A stretch of 64,000 nucleotides of DNA from Ganoderma boninense (Eukaryota; Basidiomycota; Agaricomycetes; Polyporales; Polyporaceae). The translations under genes and the position numbers were made by a program. The notes beneath the pieces were generated by a model. That model made no database searches, was not told the DNA's origin, and saw nothing but the letters and a program-made list of their open reading frames with translations. Where the stretch lies: positions 417,498 to 481,497 of the forward strand of contig CM035304.1 of the NCBI GenBank assembly GCA_002900995.3, in the 5' to 3' direction. Below, piece by piece: positions 1-12,636 of this stretch (position 1 is its first letter; the number at the start of each line of letters is the position of its first letter).

Positions 1-3000
1 TCTTACGCGACGGCACGATAAAGCCATTACCGTGCCGCCTGCAGACGTCCGTAATCACCCTGTCCACAATACCCAGAGCGTCCGGGGGCCCACCTTGGCT
101 GCGACCAAGCTCCATCCTTGTCCTCAGACGATCCCGACGCTCACGTTCACCACTCGCACTTGAGCAACCTGCCCATGCCGGGTCCCTTGAAGTCCGGAAG
201 CCTGCTTCAAAGATGCGCACATCTACACACCCTGACCAGACACCCTCGGGCCTCGGACCCGTCCTCTCGGACTCACGCCTTTCCACGAACAACACGAGCG
301 CGATCACCACTGCAGTTTCAGCAAGGCCCGCCATCGTCCTACCTCCAACCCCAGATTGCAAGCTGATGCATGCGCAGGATCGAAAATCGGGGCACTCACC
401 TCGACCCGAAGCGCGGTGCTGCACCAGATCAAGAAGCGTCCGTCGAAGTGCCGCCCACCGATGACGGTTAGCGAATGTCTCGGCTGTTGATCTCCGGCGG
501 GCAGGAACAAGGAGATGATGGAGGAGATGAGGTCATTCCCGACTCGAGGCTGAGGACGAGAGCGAGCGGTGTAACCTGGTGAAGCGACTGGCGTGTTTGT
601 ACTCCGACGTCTTCCTGTACTTGTTCTCGTAGTGAATTGCTTGAAATATCGTGCATATATTGACGGTCGAGGGCCTCAAAGAGAGGTGTGGAGGCCGGGG
701 AGGACATGGCGGTCCGTGGGCAAGGCTGTCGAGCGCGTGTGCCTGCTGTTTGCGGACGACGCTCGCTGCGCGCTTACACACGGCGTTCTCTTGCCTTTGC
801 TCTGCCAGCTCCCTGTGCCGGCTCCTCCAGCGAGTTGCTGTCCGCCACCGCGACACCCGTCCAACTCAACCTGTAGCCGACCCTCGGCCACCTCGGACTC
901 TCACCCTTCCGCTGCTTCATCCTGGTTTGGCCCTAGCTGCCCCCCTGGTGCGTCTCGGTCTTGCCGGCAGCGAATGGGCGAATGGAGGACGCGCGGACAG
1001 GCAGCCTTGGTGCGTCCTGGAATTCTTCGTCGCTACTGTATCACCTGCACGACAGGATGTGAGGGATCTGTCATGCGCGCGGTGGCCTGGTGCGTGCCGC
1101 GTCAAGCTTGGGTTGTCTCGACGTTTACGGTGCGTGCCGAGTCTGCCTCTCTGTCTCCGTTCTCCTCCGGTCTCTGTTCAAGATCGCTCGCCTCTCAGTT
1201 GTTCCCTTCTCCTCTGGTCTTCTCGCTGGTTCTGTGTGCACTCATACCCTTGTCCTTCTCCGTCCTGGGGCTCAAGGACTTGAGCATGCCGGTCACCGTG
1301 ACGGCCTCTCGACTCTATACAGAGGTGAGTCCGCTGTCGTTCAGACCTGCCCCCCCAGATATGAACTGGCCCATTTTCCTCGCCGCTCTGTTGCTCTGTG
1401 TTGTGCTCTATGCTTTTGTAAATATGGAATACACCCATTAACCTGTCTACCGCCGTATGCCGATTTCTGGATGCTTGAACACGAGTGAGTGCTCTTGTCT
1501 ATTTGGTTAGACTTGTGCATGGTTACTCGGAGCGACGCTGGAACGGAGCTCAGGGCATACGTCAGATCGGCTTGCACTACCCGCTTTTCTGCAGATTCTT
1601 TTGCTGTCTGTCTCTTGGAGTGAACCCCCTGCCACGGACTCCTTGGCGTCCGTGAGAGTCAATAGTGCAGTTCCGCGTGTGCTTCCTGTCGATGTAATGC
1701 TGGGTCGAGATTTTCTGCCAGCCTTGAGCCTCGAACGTCGAACCCTCATCCGCTCTCCTCGTGTGTATGGGTGTGTCTCGCATGCGCGTACCCACGCGGA
1801 CCAGGCTCGGACAGTCAGCTCGTCTTCGTCCGAGCCTCTTGAACTGGAACCTCCCATCTTCACCCTTCCCTTGAACCCTCATCTTCTGCGGTTTGGGGTT
1901 CCTTCACCCCTCCACGTTTCCCCCAGACAGGACTCACATCGGCGCAGCTGGCGACGGCCAAAAAGCAGTCCTAGGCCCGACGAGCGGCCGAAGAAAGCGA
2001 GCAGGTACGCGCGACACGCATGTGTGCGGCTGCATGCGTAACCCACTTGGCTCATCCGCAGCCACATACTGCCGCTTCGCTACCCATCTCCGCCTGGTCC
2101 TCATCTAGGATCATGTTTGCATCCAAGCGTCGCGTCGGGCAGTGCCTCCCGGCGGCATTTGCTGCAGACCTACGGCGCAAAGATGCGAAGTGAGTTTTTA
2201 CATCCTTCGAATGTCGTTCGCTGCCTCAACGCATACTCAAGTATTTGGCAGCAGGTTGTATGATAGACAACAACCATCCAGGGCCGCACGGCCGCTGGTA
2301 CTTGTGGCATGTCTGACACCATCCGGCCGCAATTCTTGACAGGCTCATGTTTGGAGTTTCGGGCAAATTCACTCCACCGCACATTCCGTGTCTCCGGGAG
2401 CGATGTATGCACGCATGCGCACTCCTGTTCACCCGACGCCTCTCGACAGCAGGCTGCAAACTCGGGCCGAGGCCTCGCGAAGATGGAACATCGTTTCGCC
2501 TGCATTTCCCGAGTCGTGAGCCCGCTGAAAGTCCGGAGTTGTCATTCCCCCGGTGTCCAGGATGGTCATAAACAACAACCATCCAGGACCGCGCTTGGCG
2601 TGTTCTCAGGACATCTCGGAACGTCCGGCTGGAGCGATTGGAGGGACAGCCGGCAGCGTGCAACCTCGCACAGGTGAGTCATCCTTGTGAGGTTCAGTTC
2701 GGTACAGAGGCCGCTCGGCCGAGCGCACACATGTGTGTGAATATCATAGCCAAACGCTCATAAATATATATTCTGATGCCGTCGCGCCAGATCCTCTGTA
2801 TTAGCGGGGTCGAGCCGGCGTTGAGTAGCCATGTCGCCTGAGAAACATCAGGCAAGCAATCAGTACGAGAGAGTCCCCAGTACTCACACTGCGTCCAATG
2901 CACAAGATGTCGTTGACCTCGCAAGAACGACGACGAATATGTGTCGAGCGAGTTGCGTGGGCATGGACTAGAGCGCAGTCAGAAGGCTGTCTGTCGTGCA

Positions 3001-3510
3001 GAGACACGTTGCAGTGAGCGTCGGGGACACAAAACAGACGAGGCGACATCGTCACCGATCAATGCTCAATTTCGGGAGAGGAAAGCTGGCGTTTCCGCCC
3101 CGCATGCCTCAAGCGGGCGGGTATCGCAGGCCTGTGTGAGGTACATAGTGGGTAAAATCATTAGGCATGCATGCTGGGGGGCGAGGTAAATGGTGCCGTA
3201 GGTGGGCAAATTGAGGGTGAGGGTTTAATGACTGCAATGTCCCCTCTGATGGTTGCTATATCCTCTGTGCTCACACTTTGAGGCCAATATCATGAGTATC
3301 ATGAGGAAGGGCTGATGGGAAATATTCTCCAGGAGGCTATCCACAATGGCAGACTGTCACAGCCATAGGGATGACTCAGAAAGTTAGGGAAAAGTCACAG
3401 GCTGGATGTATAAACACATCGAAAGGTTTAAAGGGTAGCAAAGATGGGCCCACCGGCGGCTCAAGTGGAAGTGGGTTGGAGGGCATAGGAGCAGCGACCG
3501 GCCGGTGTTC
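1..3510. other. Left end, no supported gene
   Basis: Several open frames exist here, the longest being 282 codons at 593-1441 on the plus strand. They overlap one another on both strands, are rich in Arg, Ser, Pro and Cys, and show no recognisable domain or consistent exon structure. A short direct repeat (ACAACAACCATCCAGG) occurs near 2269 and 2570. A possible gene start reading MFASKRRVGQ lies at 2113 followed by a GTGAGT donor, but I could not find a convincing next exon. I treat the stretch as intergenic or decayed sequence. It ends at a scaffold gap. Confidence 0.5.
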
Positions 3511-3610
3511 NNNNNNNNNNNNNNNNNNNNNNNNNNNNNNNNNNNNNNNNNNNNNNNNNNNNNNNNNNNNNNNNNNNNNNNNNNNNNNNNNNNNNNNNNN
3601 NNNNNNNNNN
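3511..3610. other. Assembly gap (100 N)
   Basis: A run of exactly 100 N. This is the usual placeholder for a scaffold join of unknown true length, so gene order across it is not proven by sequence. Confidence 0.99.
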
Positions 3611-4926
3611 TCTTGCTTCGTCTCATCGCTCCCATGGACGGGCCGACCTGTCGCACTCTGCTAGGCTTGCTTTGAATCTCGACAGTCCACCCTACCAACT
3701 GAATGCTGTTGTATCCCGGACTCGTTGGCGGGTTTACCCGGGACCAGCGAGACTCCATGCCTGCGTCGGAGGCGAGCTTCATGTATGTTGTCCTGTCTGC
3801 ATCATCTAATTATTTGGACCTGCTACTCCCGTTCGCTGCCTGCCAAGGAGAGCATAGAGCTCGTTATATGCGTGATCGACTGCGCATAGAAGAACCAGTA
3901 GACGGCGGCGGTTCCGTGCAAGTGCATACTTCTTGAGCACGTATATGTGCGAGGTTCTGGACGAGCCCCCGGCTGCAGTCTCGACCCATTGTTTTCCACA
4001 CGCGTCTCGATTCATTCGTCCTCTATATCGCGCAACCTACTGGCTCCAACGCATACACTCTGCTCCGTAACTTCCAGTGCTCCCTCGTACCACCGTTGTG
4101 ACTTTCAGACTGTGTTTCCATACACCAACACTACGACTCCAAGTCTCGGCTGCAAGATATGGATGCACAACTGTTTCTGTGTGCAACGGCCTTCCTGTCC
4201 CCTGCCAGCACGCAACACCTGCATCAATGCACCTGCCCCAACGTCACCTTCCGGCAGCGGCAAGCCTGCACCTGCTTCCAGCAGCTGTGCACATACGCCG
4301 AGATCGAGGCCGTGGAGACCCTCCAGTCAGACTCGGGCGTGGGGAGCGTTCAAGTGGTCTGCCCCCCTCCGTTTGAGTCATCATCCATTCCTCGCGGCAT
4401 TCAATCCCTTTCGTCATGCAGTCATCTTCCAGCGCATGAGTCTCCGGGAATCTAGCACGCCGCCGGTGTCCGCGGCGCGGGTCACGACCCCCCACGCCTT
4501 CTCTTTCGCGGCATGCGAGTTTAAGCCGTCCCCGTTTCCACGCCGCACGGGCGTGACTCGCGACGTCCTCCCTGCTCGCCGAGCTTGGGCTCGACCGCGC
4601 CGCGCGCGTCCCAACTAGCATCGTCGCGCAGGCTGCTGACGCCCAATCCCCTCGCCCTCCGCTGCGCGTGCTTTTTCTCATCTGTATCTGCATCGCCCTC
4701 CATCCTCTTCGTTCCGTCTAGATCTTCGCGTACCGTATCACCTGTCCTTCCTGCTCGTGCTGGCTGGCGCGCCCCACATGTGCCACTCTCCGCGACTCCG
4801 AGGAGCGACTGCCCCGCAGTCTAATATTATCCTGTGTCCTGATGGTCCTTCGGGGCGCCTCAAGCAACGCTCGAAATCGGCTGTCGTCTGCCTCATTGAT
4901 ACGTTCGTGCGTGACACACCCTAAAT
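3611..4926. other. Intergenic, no supported gene
   Basis: Only short overlapping open frames are seen. One at 4159-4455 starts MDAQLFLCAT and is Cys-rich at its N-terminus, but it has no clear signal-peptide cleavage context, no homologous copy in the window and no supporting splice pattern. The acyltransferase gene ends at the right edge of this stretch. Confidence 0.5.
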
Positions 4927-6921
4927 CTACTCCCCGAGGAAAGAGATCTGCTTCACGATCCCACTGATGAAGTCCTGCAGAACATCCTTGTCCCAAACAT
5001 CCCCGGCCTGCCACAAAAACGCGACGCATCGGCAAACCCATAAATATTCGCACACAACGACCATGTACGATACTCACCTGAAGCATGATGGACAGCCGCC
5101 CCTGCATCGACCACGCATGCACGGTCCTAAGCACCCGCGAGAGCGAAAACGCAACCAGAACGCGTCAGTCACCAACGAGCGAGCGGAACGAGCACCACTC
5201 ACGGCGTGAAATACATGCTCCCCATCCGGCACGCGATGTGCATCCCGTCCACCCTCGCCACCACCTCCCCTCCCTCCCCGCCCGCGCCCGAACGCGGCCA
5301 CACCGGCGCGACGTAGTTCTCGACCCGCCCGACGTTCGTCATCGTCGGCGCGTACACGCTCGGGCCGGGCGGGGGAGCTCCGGGGCCTTCGTCGGCGAGA
5401 TCTGCGGCGCGAGCGCGGCGATGAGGTGCGGGAGGCACGGCTCCGCGAGCCACGAGTCGTAGTGCGCCTTGGCGCTGCGCATCACCGCGAGGAGGCGCGC
5501 CTTGCTCGCGAGCGCGGCGAGCGGCGCGTACGCGACGCGGTATGGCATGTAGGTCATGCAGGAGACGAGGTGCCGCCGGCGGTCGACGGTGGGCGGGAGG
5601 CGGTTTGTGATCGCGACGCTGGTGGGGCGGGAGCGCACGAGTAGGTAAGTACGATGTCATGGCTCGGTATCCGGGATGCGAAGGATTCGAGTGGAGATGG
5701 GAGAAGGGAGAGGAGAGGAGAGAAGGCGACGTACAGGCTGGCACCCTTCATGCAGGCGGTGTCGACTTTGTCTGCAGGGACGGGCTTCTGCTCGAACGCG
5801 GCGACGATGGAGGCGGCGTCGATCAGTTCGGAGAACGTGAATCCGAGAGCCTTGACTGCGCGCGTGATCTTAGCCGTCTCCTCCGCGGTGAACTTGACGA
5901 GGAGCCGGTGCGCTTTGCCGGGAGTCCTCGGGACCGAGGTATCGCAGTCCAAGCCATGAGAGGGCTTGCAGTGGGAAGAAACATGGGTATATGCGAATTA
6001 TACACGACTTGGTGTATGCGGAGGACGTACCGTTTTGTCTGCTCCAGCGGCAAGGAACCTGTCCACCATCGCCGTCCCCTTTGTGCTCCAGTCCTCCCGC
6101 GGCCCGCCGGTCACGGTTATAGGCCCGGGAGGGAGGTTCTTGTGCTCCGTGCCCCATGTGAGCTCGTCGATGCTGGACAAACCCGGGGTCGTCATGAACT
6201 CCAGCAGAAGAGAGAGCGCGTTGAGAGCCGGCTTCGCGTCAAGGACCGAGTGCGACGTGTGCACCGAGAGGAGGTACGTGTTCAGCGTGCAGTCCGGGCG
6301 CGTCAGGTACACGCGGAAGAGCTGCTCTGAGCCATCGGCGAGAACGTAAGGGATCTGGTGGGTCTCGACCGTTGACTGGAGGAACGATTCCGAATCGATC
6401 GGGTCCGGAAGATAGTAGACCACCTTGTTGGCCCACTCGCTTGCTGCCTCGCCGTTCGCGGGGGAAGCATATACCCAGGAGCCAAACTCAGATTGATGGA
6501 GACCTCGCTCGATCGTTGCAGCGATGAGGGGGCACTCAAACCTAAAAGATTCGTGAGTATCGCGTCGAATGACCCCGACTGACATCGAAGGGTTATACAC
6601 AGACAGCTATCTCGCGCCCATGGTGTCTGACTGACGGATCGGCACGGTTGCTGGGATAGATGCGCGCGAGGTGGATGTATCCTCTTCGATGTGGAAACAA
6701 CGTACTCACCTCAGCCTGATGACCGCCTCCTTCACTCGAGTCTCGATATCGCGTTCATGAATGGTAGCAGTGAGCTGGACCCCGATGGCGAACTGGCTCA
6801 GGCTGGTATTTTTCGGCGACCCTGACCTCAACATTCGGGTTGCACTTGGGTTGTACACACCACTCACCCATCGTAGAATCGCATTGACTGGTCGGTCCAA
6901 ATCTCTGAACCAAGCAGGGGA
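4927..6921 (-). CDS. HXXXD-motif acyltransferase (condensation/alcohol acetyltransferase-like), frameshifted
   Basis: A six-exon minus-strand gene can be read: exons about 6921-6710, 6541-6031, 5964-5735, 5618-5203, 5126-5078 and 5007-4927, all with GT-AG introns in phase. The product belongs to the CoA-dependent acyltransferase-like superfamily. Exon 2 carries the HXXXD active-site motif in the context HTSHSVLDAKPAL; known members transfer acyl groups from CoA to alcohols or amines. The C-terminus reads DVWDKDVLQDFISGIVKQ. Fungal members often act in secondary metabolism, but no cluster is visible here. The first coding exon is uncertain: exon '6921' begins just after an AG acceptor (TAG|TCCCC) and has no in-frame ATG, so an upstream exon is missing. 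Exon 4 needs one extra base in a C-run near 5365-5380 to stay in frame, so the gene is either disabled or the assembly has a homopolymer error. Substrate unknown. Confidence 0.7.
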
Positions 6922-7559
6922 CTACAGATGAAGGCTCAGCGTCATCGTATGGCCGATATGAAGACATCAAACGGACCGAGTGTATGCACCGGTCCGGCCG
7001 GCGTACTGCTCCCATCCAGGTTCTGGTCCAGACATATCACGGAGGATGTTCGGATAAGTTGTGTTCGTATGAGGATGACTGGGATTGGGATGATATAGAT
7101 GTGCTTTGATGAGTTCACATTGATGACGGTGGGTTTTATGGACAGTGGGCGAGCAGTGGGCGAGTCATGGCACGGTTCCGACGGCTGCACGGCTCGCTGG
7201 TGACTGTTCGCCGATGACTCCGTATCGTGAGCTCCCCAACTCACACCTCCACGCAGGAGCCGGCAGATGGGTTCTCAGATGCTTGACACAGGACTTACCG
7301 GCGTAGCCTTCTGGTTCTTGGCTGTTGCAGAACAAGTCCTCTCTCTTCCGGTCTTTGATCGGGCATCCTCAGATAAGGGAGCGTCCACGACGTGACCGCT
7401 CTGGGTCCGCATGTGCGCTACGGTTGTTCGACCACCAAGACAGCAGGGAGTGGTAAATTGGGCACCAGCATGCGAATCCGAACGGCGGTGGTGCTTGGTG
7501 GAGGTGAAAAGCAAGATCCGCGCTCTGGTTTAGCGCCGGACCTCGCAATGCGATATCGG
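6922..7559. other. Intergenic upstream of acyltransferase
   Basis: This stretch should hold the missing first exon and promoter of the minus-strand acyltransferase gene. No exon could be fixed with confidence. A frame reading GPFDVFISAIR ends at 6942 on the minus strand but is not tied to a clear donor. Confidence 0.4.
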
Positions 7560-8129
7560 CGCTTGATCGGCGCTACCTCAGCCCGACTCCAACTCCGTCT
7601 CTGTCTGATTCTGCTTTCCCTGGAAGTTTGCTCCAAGTGGTTCGTCTCAGAATCTACGTACTGTGTCCTCCACTCCTCCACCTACTACATTTGGTTGTCG
7701 AGATAATACTCTGAGTTGTCTCAGGTACGTTTCACTGCTGGAATGCACTGCCCCACCTTCCCTATAGCCTGGCTACTCCGATCACGGCGACCCACCCGCA
7801 TGCGCCCCGGGCCTCGCTGTCGCTCGTCACTACCGTCCGACTTTGGGAGACGACAAAGCATTGAAGACATATATGAATGCGGAGATGTATGAATTGTTTA
7901 CAGCAGAGGAAAGCAGACTTCCTGGAAGCGGCGCCGGGGTTCAACCCGGGGCCATAGATTGCGACTGAGAGTCATGTCATGAAGTGGATTCGTCCGACAT
8001 CGGATATATGACCTTTGGGGCTGGATCCGTCCTGAGACCACCGATAATTCGGGACTGGTGCTGCGGATGAAACTTAAGTCAGTGTCGCATTTCCTGCAGC
8101 TACTCATGCATGAGGCTGGGAGTCCATCT

Positions 8130-9198
8130 CAAACCTCCCCAGCTTCACCAAAGTTGGGATTACTATGCTCTGAATGAATGTGAGAGTGGTTCCTGGAACT
8201 GCGGGTTCCGTGGGGTCTATACAATCATAGAGTTCAAAATTCCACGCCGGATTGTGCTTTCATTATGAAATCCCAGTAGGGCACAACATACAATTTCGCA
8301 GTTCCCGGAGATCGGAGCATGAGCTCAGGGTTACTCCAACTTCTGTGCCGAATAAACATTAGAAATACTGTTATGGGACAGAGAGAGAAGCCATATGTAT
8401 CTTATGACCACTGACGAGAGACAGGCGACTCAAGAGCGGTGTGTACCAGAGCGATGCCAATAATATCTAGTCGTCTCAACCTTTGGTCCCATGTTGTTAT
8501 CAGCGTCTCTGTGCCATAAATGTTGCTATCCAAGGACTAGAAAATCCCATATTCGGCTCGGTGTGCCACATGATGAATGCTACCACACACTTACCGCCAG
8601 CTCATGAAGCTTGAAGGTCCGGTTCGAAGGCCACTTCGGAGCCGCTGAGCTTATGAGTTCGCTGCATGCATATGAAGGCTGGAACGCGGCCGATCGTCGT
8701 TGACTCGATTGAGCTGCGCCGCAACACGGACATACAGTGTTTGGCGATGCGTGCCGGACACGTCGAGCAAATTCGCCGAATGTGGGGTTTCCGATCTCGA
8801 GAGTGGATGAGCTTTCAAGGGAAGAAATGACGGTCAGAAAACAAGGGTGTAGCGGGATATAAGGGAGGGTCTTCGACTTGTTAGATATTTAGCAGCATTC
8901 TAGTCAGAACGACGGGAAGCACGGAAGGATTACTCGTGGAAGTGGAAGTGTGGAAAGTGTGTCCGATCAAGTGGACGAACGTGCCCGGGTATGCCAGCCT
9001 TCCCTGGAGGGCTCCCGTGAACCTGTATAGAGAGGTGATGCAGGGGAGATGCGTGGAATAGAGGAGCCTGATTTGTGCCTGGGCACTCCAATCCCGGCAC
9101 ACGAGAGCCCAGCTGGTACGGGGAGGTCCAGGTTTTCCAATTCGTCTGCTACAATTCGTTAGAAGAAGACAGACGGTGATTTTTGACTCGGAACACAC
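8130..9198 (-). pseudogene. F-box protein relic
   Basis: The minus strand at 9198-8881 encodes SWALVCRDWSAQAQIRLLYS, the typical F-box helix pattern (ALVCRDW..RAQ..LFY) of the neighbouring genes. It lacks the N-terminal F-box half and has no ATG. Decayed similarity to the larger relic at 13403-12637 continues leftward to about 8130, for example a shared segment with TTCCACGCC near 8241 and 12890. No open frame spans it. It lies head-to-head with the intact F-box gene starting at 9352. Confidence 0.5.
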
Positions 9199-9204
9199 CT
9201 AATA

Positions 9205-9345
9205 ACGTTTGGCAGGTTACTGGAGAACCTGTTATGTACTTAAGCCTGCCCTCCCCAAACCTTATGTCGGTATCCACTGCAGCAGGCCCATCACATCTCC
9301 TCCCCGAGCACTATCTACAGTCCTCCATACCAACAGTCCCAATCT
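9205..9345 (+). promoter_or_regulatory. Upstream block shared by type 1 F-box genes
   Basis: The roughly 130 bases before the start codon share a block with the genes at 14207 and 30650: 'GTTTGGCAG', then 'GAACC.TGTTATGTA', then 'TATGTCG', a CTGC-rich piece and 'ATCTCCTCC', in the same order and spacing. Conservation outside coding sequence suggests a shared promoter and 5' UTR. No particular transcription factor site is recognised. Confidence 0.45.
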
Positions 9346-9351
9346 ACCAGC

Positions 9352-11382
9352 ATGGCAGATCTAGACACCCTCTCTGTGCGATCCACTCCCTCGCTCCCGA
9401 TTGAGGTCTGGCAGCTCGTCATGAATGCTGTCTGCGCCGCAACGACCTACTCAACCTTCTACTCAAACAAAGCCGACTACGGCTCCTGGGCCCTCGTCTG
9501 CCGCGCCTGGCGCACCTGCGCTCAGACCGTCCTCTTCCACTTCGTCGAGCTCACCTCCACCGCCGAACTTCGCCGCTTTGCCGCGCTCCTCTGCACCTCG
9601 CCACACCTCGCCGTATACGTCCACACGATCCGGGTGTACAGCACCGATTTGCATACGGATGACAACGTCCTTGCGCTCCTCCCTTCCGTCCTTCCTGGGG
9701 ATGTGTTACCTAACTTCTGGTGCCTCATCGTCAGACGCATCACCAAGTACGACACATGGCATCCTCACGCCTCACACGCCGAGTACCAGCCCAGCGACGA
9801 GCTCGCATACATGCCCCTGCCCCTCGACCCTCACCCTAATACAGACACTGCTGGAAGATCCGTGAATGGGGGAGGGAGCTTCCTGAAAGGGCTCGAGGCA
9901 CACTTCACGGGGCTCTCGGAGCTGCACCTGTCGAATGCGACCTTCGAGACGTTCGACGCTCTCGCGCAAACTCTGCATGCGCTACCGAACTTGCGCATGC
10001 TTTCCTGCATCAGACTCCGGTGGCGCGCCCTCGGAGATATGCCGGAGTGTCTGGTAAGGAAGAACGAAGGCCAACGCAGGGGACACCGGGGTCAGGAGAA
10101 GGGGTTCTTGCCGAAGCTCCGGGACTTGACGGTGCGTCTTCCATTTTCTCTCTTCCAAGGACGAACCCGGCAGGAATGACGCATAAGCTCGCGCGGGTCG
10201 TCGTGCGCCGTAGACAGACGAAACTAACATGCATGCGCACGTTGCAGATATTGTACATGGACCTGCACGGCGTCGAACGGCTTCTCGCCGCTCTTGCACG
10301 TCCCGCCGCGCTCGAGCGACTCTACGTCGACTGCCCGCACTACTGCCCTGTGACCTTCTTTCATCCGCGTAAGCCCACCTACATCCAGAAATTGACCTGC
10401 CCGCCTTTCTCATCCATTATTAACCCCTCCGCTTACCGCCTCTAGCATCGGCGGACCCTGCGACTGGAACGCCAGTCGGGATCGATCTGCGCGCGTTCTC
10501 GGGGCTGGGCACGCTCTGGCTCTGTCTCCCGTTCACGCTGTCCGCGTGCAGAGAGCTCCCCGATATGGTCGCCACGCTCCTCCATACGTGGACTTCCGCG
10601 ACAGAGGGCGCAAACATGCGGCGGAAGCTGACGCTCACGCCATTGTCGGAATCGGGATTCACGCGCGCGGAGTTCGCAGACGTTCTTTGCGCGCTGGCGC
10701 CTGTGATCGAAGACGTGCTAGGGGAGCTCCCGCTGCAACGAGAAAACGATGACGATAATACAGCGGAGGAAAGAGACAGAGCTGGATGGAACAGCACGTC
10801 GGTGATTGTGGATGTGTCCGTCGTGGAACAGGGGGGCATGCGGGAGTGGTGGCGGGAGGCAGCGCGGGAGAGTTTCGTGCGGCTGAATGCGAGGGGGAGG
10901 CTCTATTCGTCGTTCGAGAAGCGTAAGTGAATGTCCCCTCCGAGCTCCTCGTTTTCATGATAGAGAGGCTAATTCTACTGCGCTCCTCGTGCACGCTCTC
11001 GGAAGCCTTCTGGCCGGAAGCCCAGTGGCAGGATGCTGAGGACGCATTATTGGGGGGTGGGCCCGCGGGTGGAGGACAGATTGTGGTTGTGCCTGAAAAC
11101 AATGCTCCCGAGGGTGGAGGACATGTGTCGAATGGCGTGATGCGCTGGATACGAGGGTCGTCGCGGTTTATAGGATTTCGACCGCACAATTGGAAGGTGA
11201 GCGTGAATCAGGTGCCACTGACCATCTGTGATATCGATAGTGACCGCATGACGGCTTTATTTCCTACAGAAGGGGTTTCATGCGGTCCGACGGAGCCTCT
11301 CTTAGCTCAATCCTACCCACTTGTCTTGGAGGAGGAGGAGAGGAAGTGCCTAATCAAAGGTGATCGGTGGGTCATAGATTAA
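9352..11382 (+). CDS. F-box domain protein, type 1 (intact copy)
   Basis: Four exons with in-phase GT-AG introns: 9352-10131, 10248-10368, 10446-10922 and 11006-11382. The N-terminus carries an F-box-like segment, LPIEVWQLVMNAV followed by SWALVCRAWRTCAQTVLFHFVEL (about residues 15-65), the part that in known F-box proteins binds Skp1. The rest alternates Leu-rich stretches resembling irregular leucine-rich repeats, as in many fungal F-box proteins; it would bind substrates of an SCF ubiquitin ligase. The exon 4 reading frame (FWPEAQW) is conserved with the copies at 14207 and 30650. The ATG at 9352 is chosen because MADLDTL aligns with MAEDTL of the paralogues. This is the only type 1 copy in the window without a frameshift. 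Substrate unknown. Confidence 0.75.
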
Positions 11383-12636
11383 AACAGGCTTTCCACGCGA
11401 ACGGCTGGCGCTACCATCCACCTTGGGATATGGATTCTAAGATTCAGTTCATGACCAGGCTCCTTGTTTCCCTCTCATTTCAGGATATTATTTGCACGAG
11501 TCAGTCCTTGGGTCCTATAGGGAAAGTAGTCTCTGAATTGTGTACTATTGTTGGAAAATTCATGGTATACCCAGCCATTTTGGTTAGTCGAGTTGCTCCA
11601 AGTCGAAAGCGTGGCAGAAGAGCAGATGTTACACCGAATACAATCGTATTTCCCTATGGCTACGGAGGGTAAATAGAGAAATCACCAACTTCTGAAAACC
11701 ATTACCAGTTATGAGGTCAGAGTATGTACCTTTGTGGCGAATGCAGCTGGATAGCCCGCCGCTCAAGATGGCCTACGAGCCAGATTCAGACCGTGAGCGA
11801 TCAAAGGCGATTCACAAATCCAAAGTAATCACTTCCGAGCGGGATTAAATGGATGCCTCGGCACGAAAAGTCGAGAGCAAGGTAACAGGAAGGAGGCATT
11901 ACGAGCTATAGAGGATGGGGAACAAGCAAAAATGTCACTTTTGACACAAGCTCCCTATGATTCTTTCTTCGTCTTCGTCCTGCTGGGACCTCGCCGCCAC
12001 GGTTAACTCCGTTTCGTCACTGAGAGGCGAGTATGCGGCCTTGTCTCAGGTACATCTCTGTTCTACTCGCAAGCGCACCACATTCCCTAGTACGATGGCT
12101 TGGCTGCTCCGATCGCGGTTGTACCATCCCTCTTCACTACTGTCCCTTCAATGACTCTGGAAATGCGACAGAGGACTGGAGCCTTCTGTGGTCACAGAGG
12201 TGAATATACTGATTATGTATTGATTACAACAGAGGAAAGTCGACTTCCCCGAGGCGGCGTGGGTCAACGGGAGCCATACATGGTAGCTTAGAACGAAATC
12301 TATTCAATTCTCAAGGTAGGTTCTTCCGATATGTGTGCATCGGGTGCCGGGTCTGGGGACCACTGATAACTCGGGGCTGGCGCTGCAGGCAAACATTTAA
12401 TCAGTGTTGCTCCAACGGTCGCATTTCGTGCGCCTACTCACGCGCGTAGTAGTCCATCTCAAGCCTGCCCAGCTTCACCCAAGTCGGGAAAGAAGTGACG
12501 ATGTGGGCCCACCGCCACTCCAGTCTCCCAAGCATCAGCAAAAGTGTACTTGCCTGGGCGCTCCTGAACTCCTGGAGAAGTCGTTTCAGGACTCTTCAGA
12601 AGCCCCAGGCTATCAGGAAGCTGCTCCCTGAGAGCC
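11383..12636. other. Intergenic between F-box units
   Basis: From about 11.95 kb this is the diverged duplicate of 7.6-8.0 kb. No coding sequence is supported. Short open frames here are not conserved between the two units. Confidence 0.45.

Larger units (their letters stand above)
7560..11382. repeat. Tandem unit 1 of an F-box duplication (partner 11930-16319)
   Basis: Sequence from about 7.56 kb to 11.4 kb is a diverged duplicate of 11.93-16.3 kb. Matching pieces include 'TTGTCTCAGGTAC' with the following C-rich stretch (7718 and 12045), the 'ACAGAGGAAAG' block (7901 and 12229), a minus-strand F-box relic, a shared upstream block and the plus-strand type 1 F-box gene. The units are about 4.4 kb apart and keep the same order and orientation. 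Confidence 0.6.

Noticed and set aside
593..1441. 282-codon plus-strand open frame near the left end
   Set aside because: Composition is Arg/Ser/Cys-rich, it overlaps other long frames on both strands, and no domain or intron pattern supports it.
3190..3510. Possible telomere-like or LTR retrotransposon sequence (GAGGGTGAGGGTTT)
   Set aside because: Only two or three loose repeats, no reverse transcriptase or LTR pair, and a gap cuts the sequence.
7925..7965. tRNA-like T-arm (GGGGTTCAACCCGGGGCC)
   Set aside because: No matching acceptor, D or anticodon arms, and the diverged duplicate at 12250 loses the pairing.
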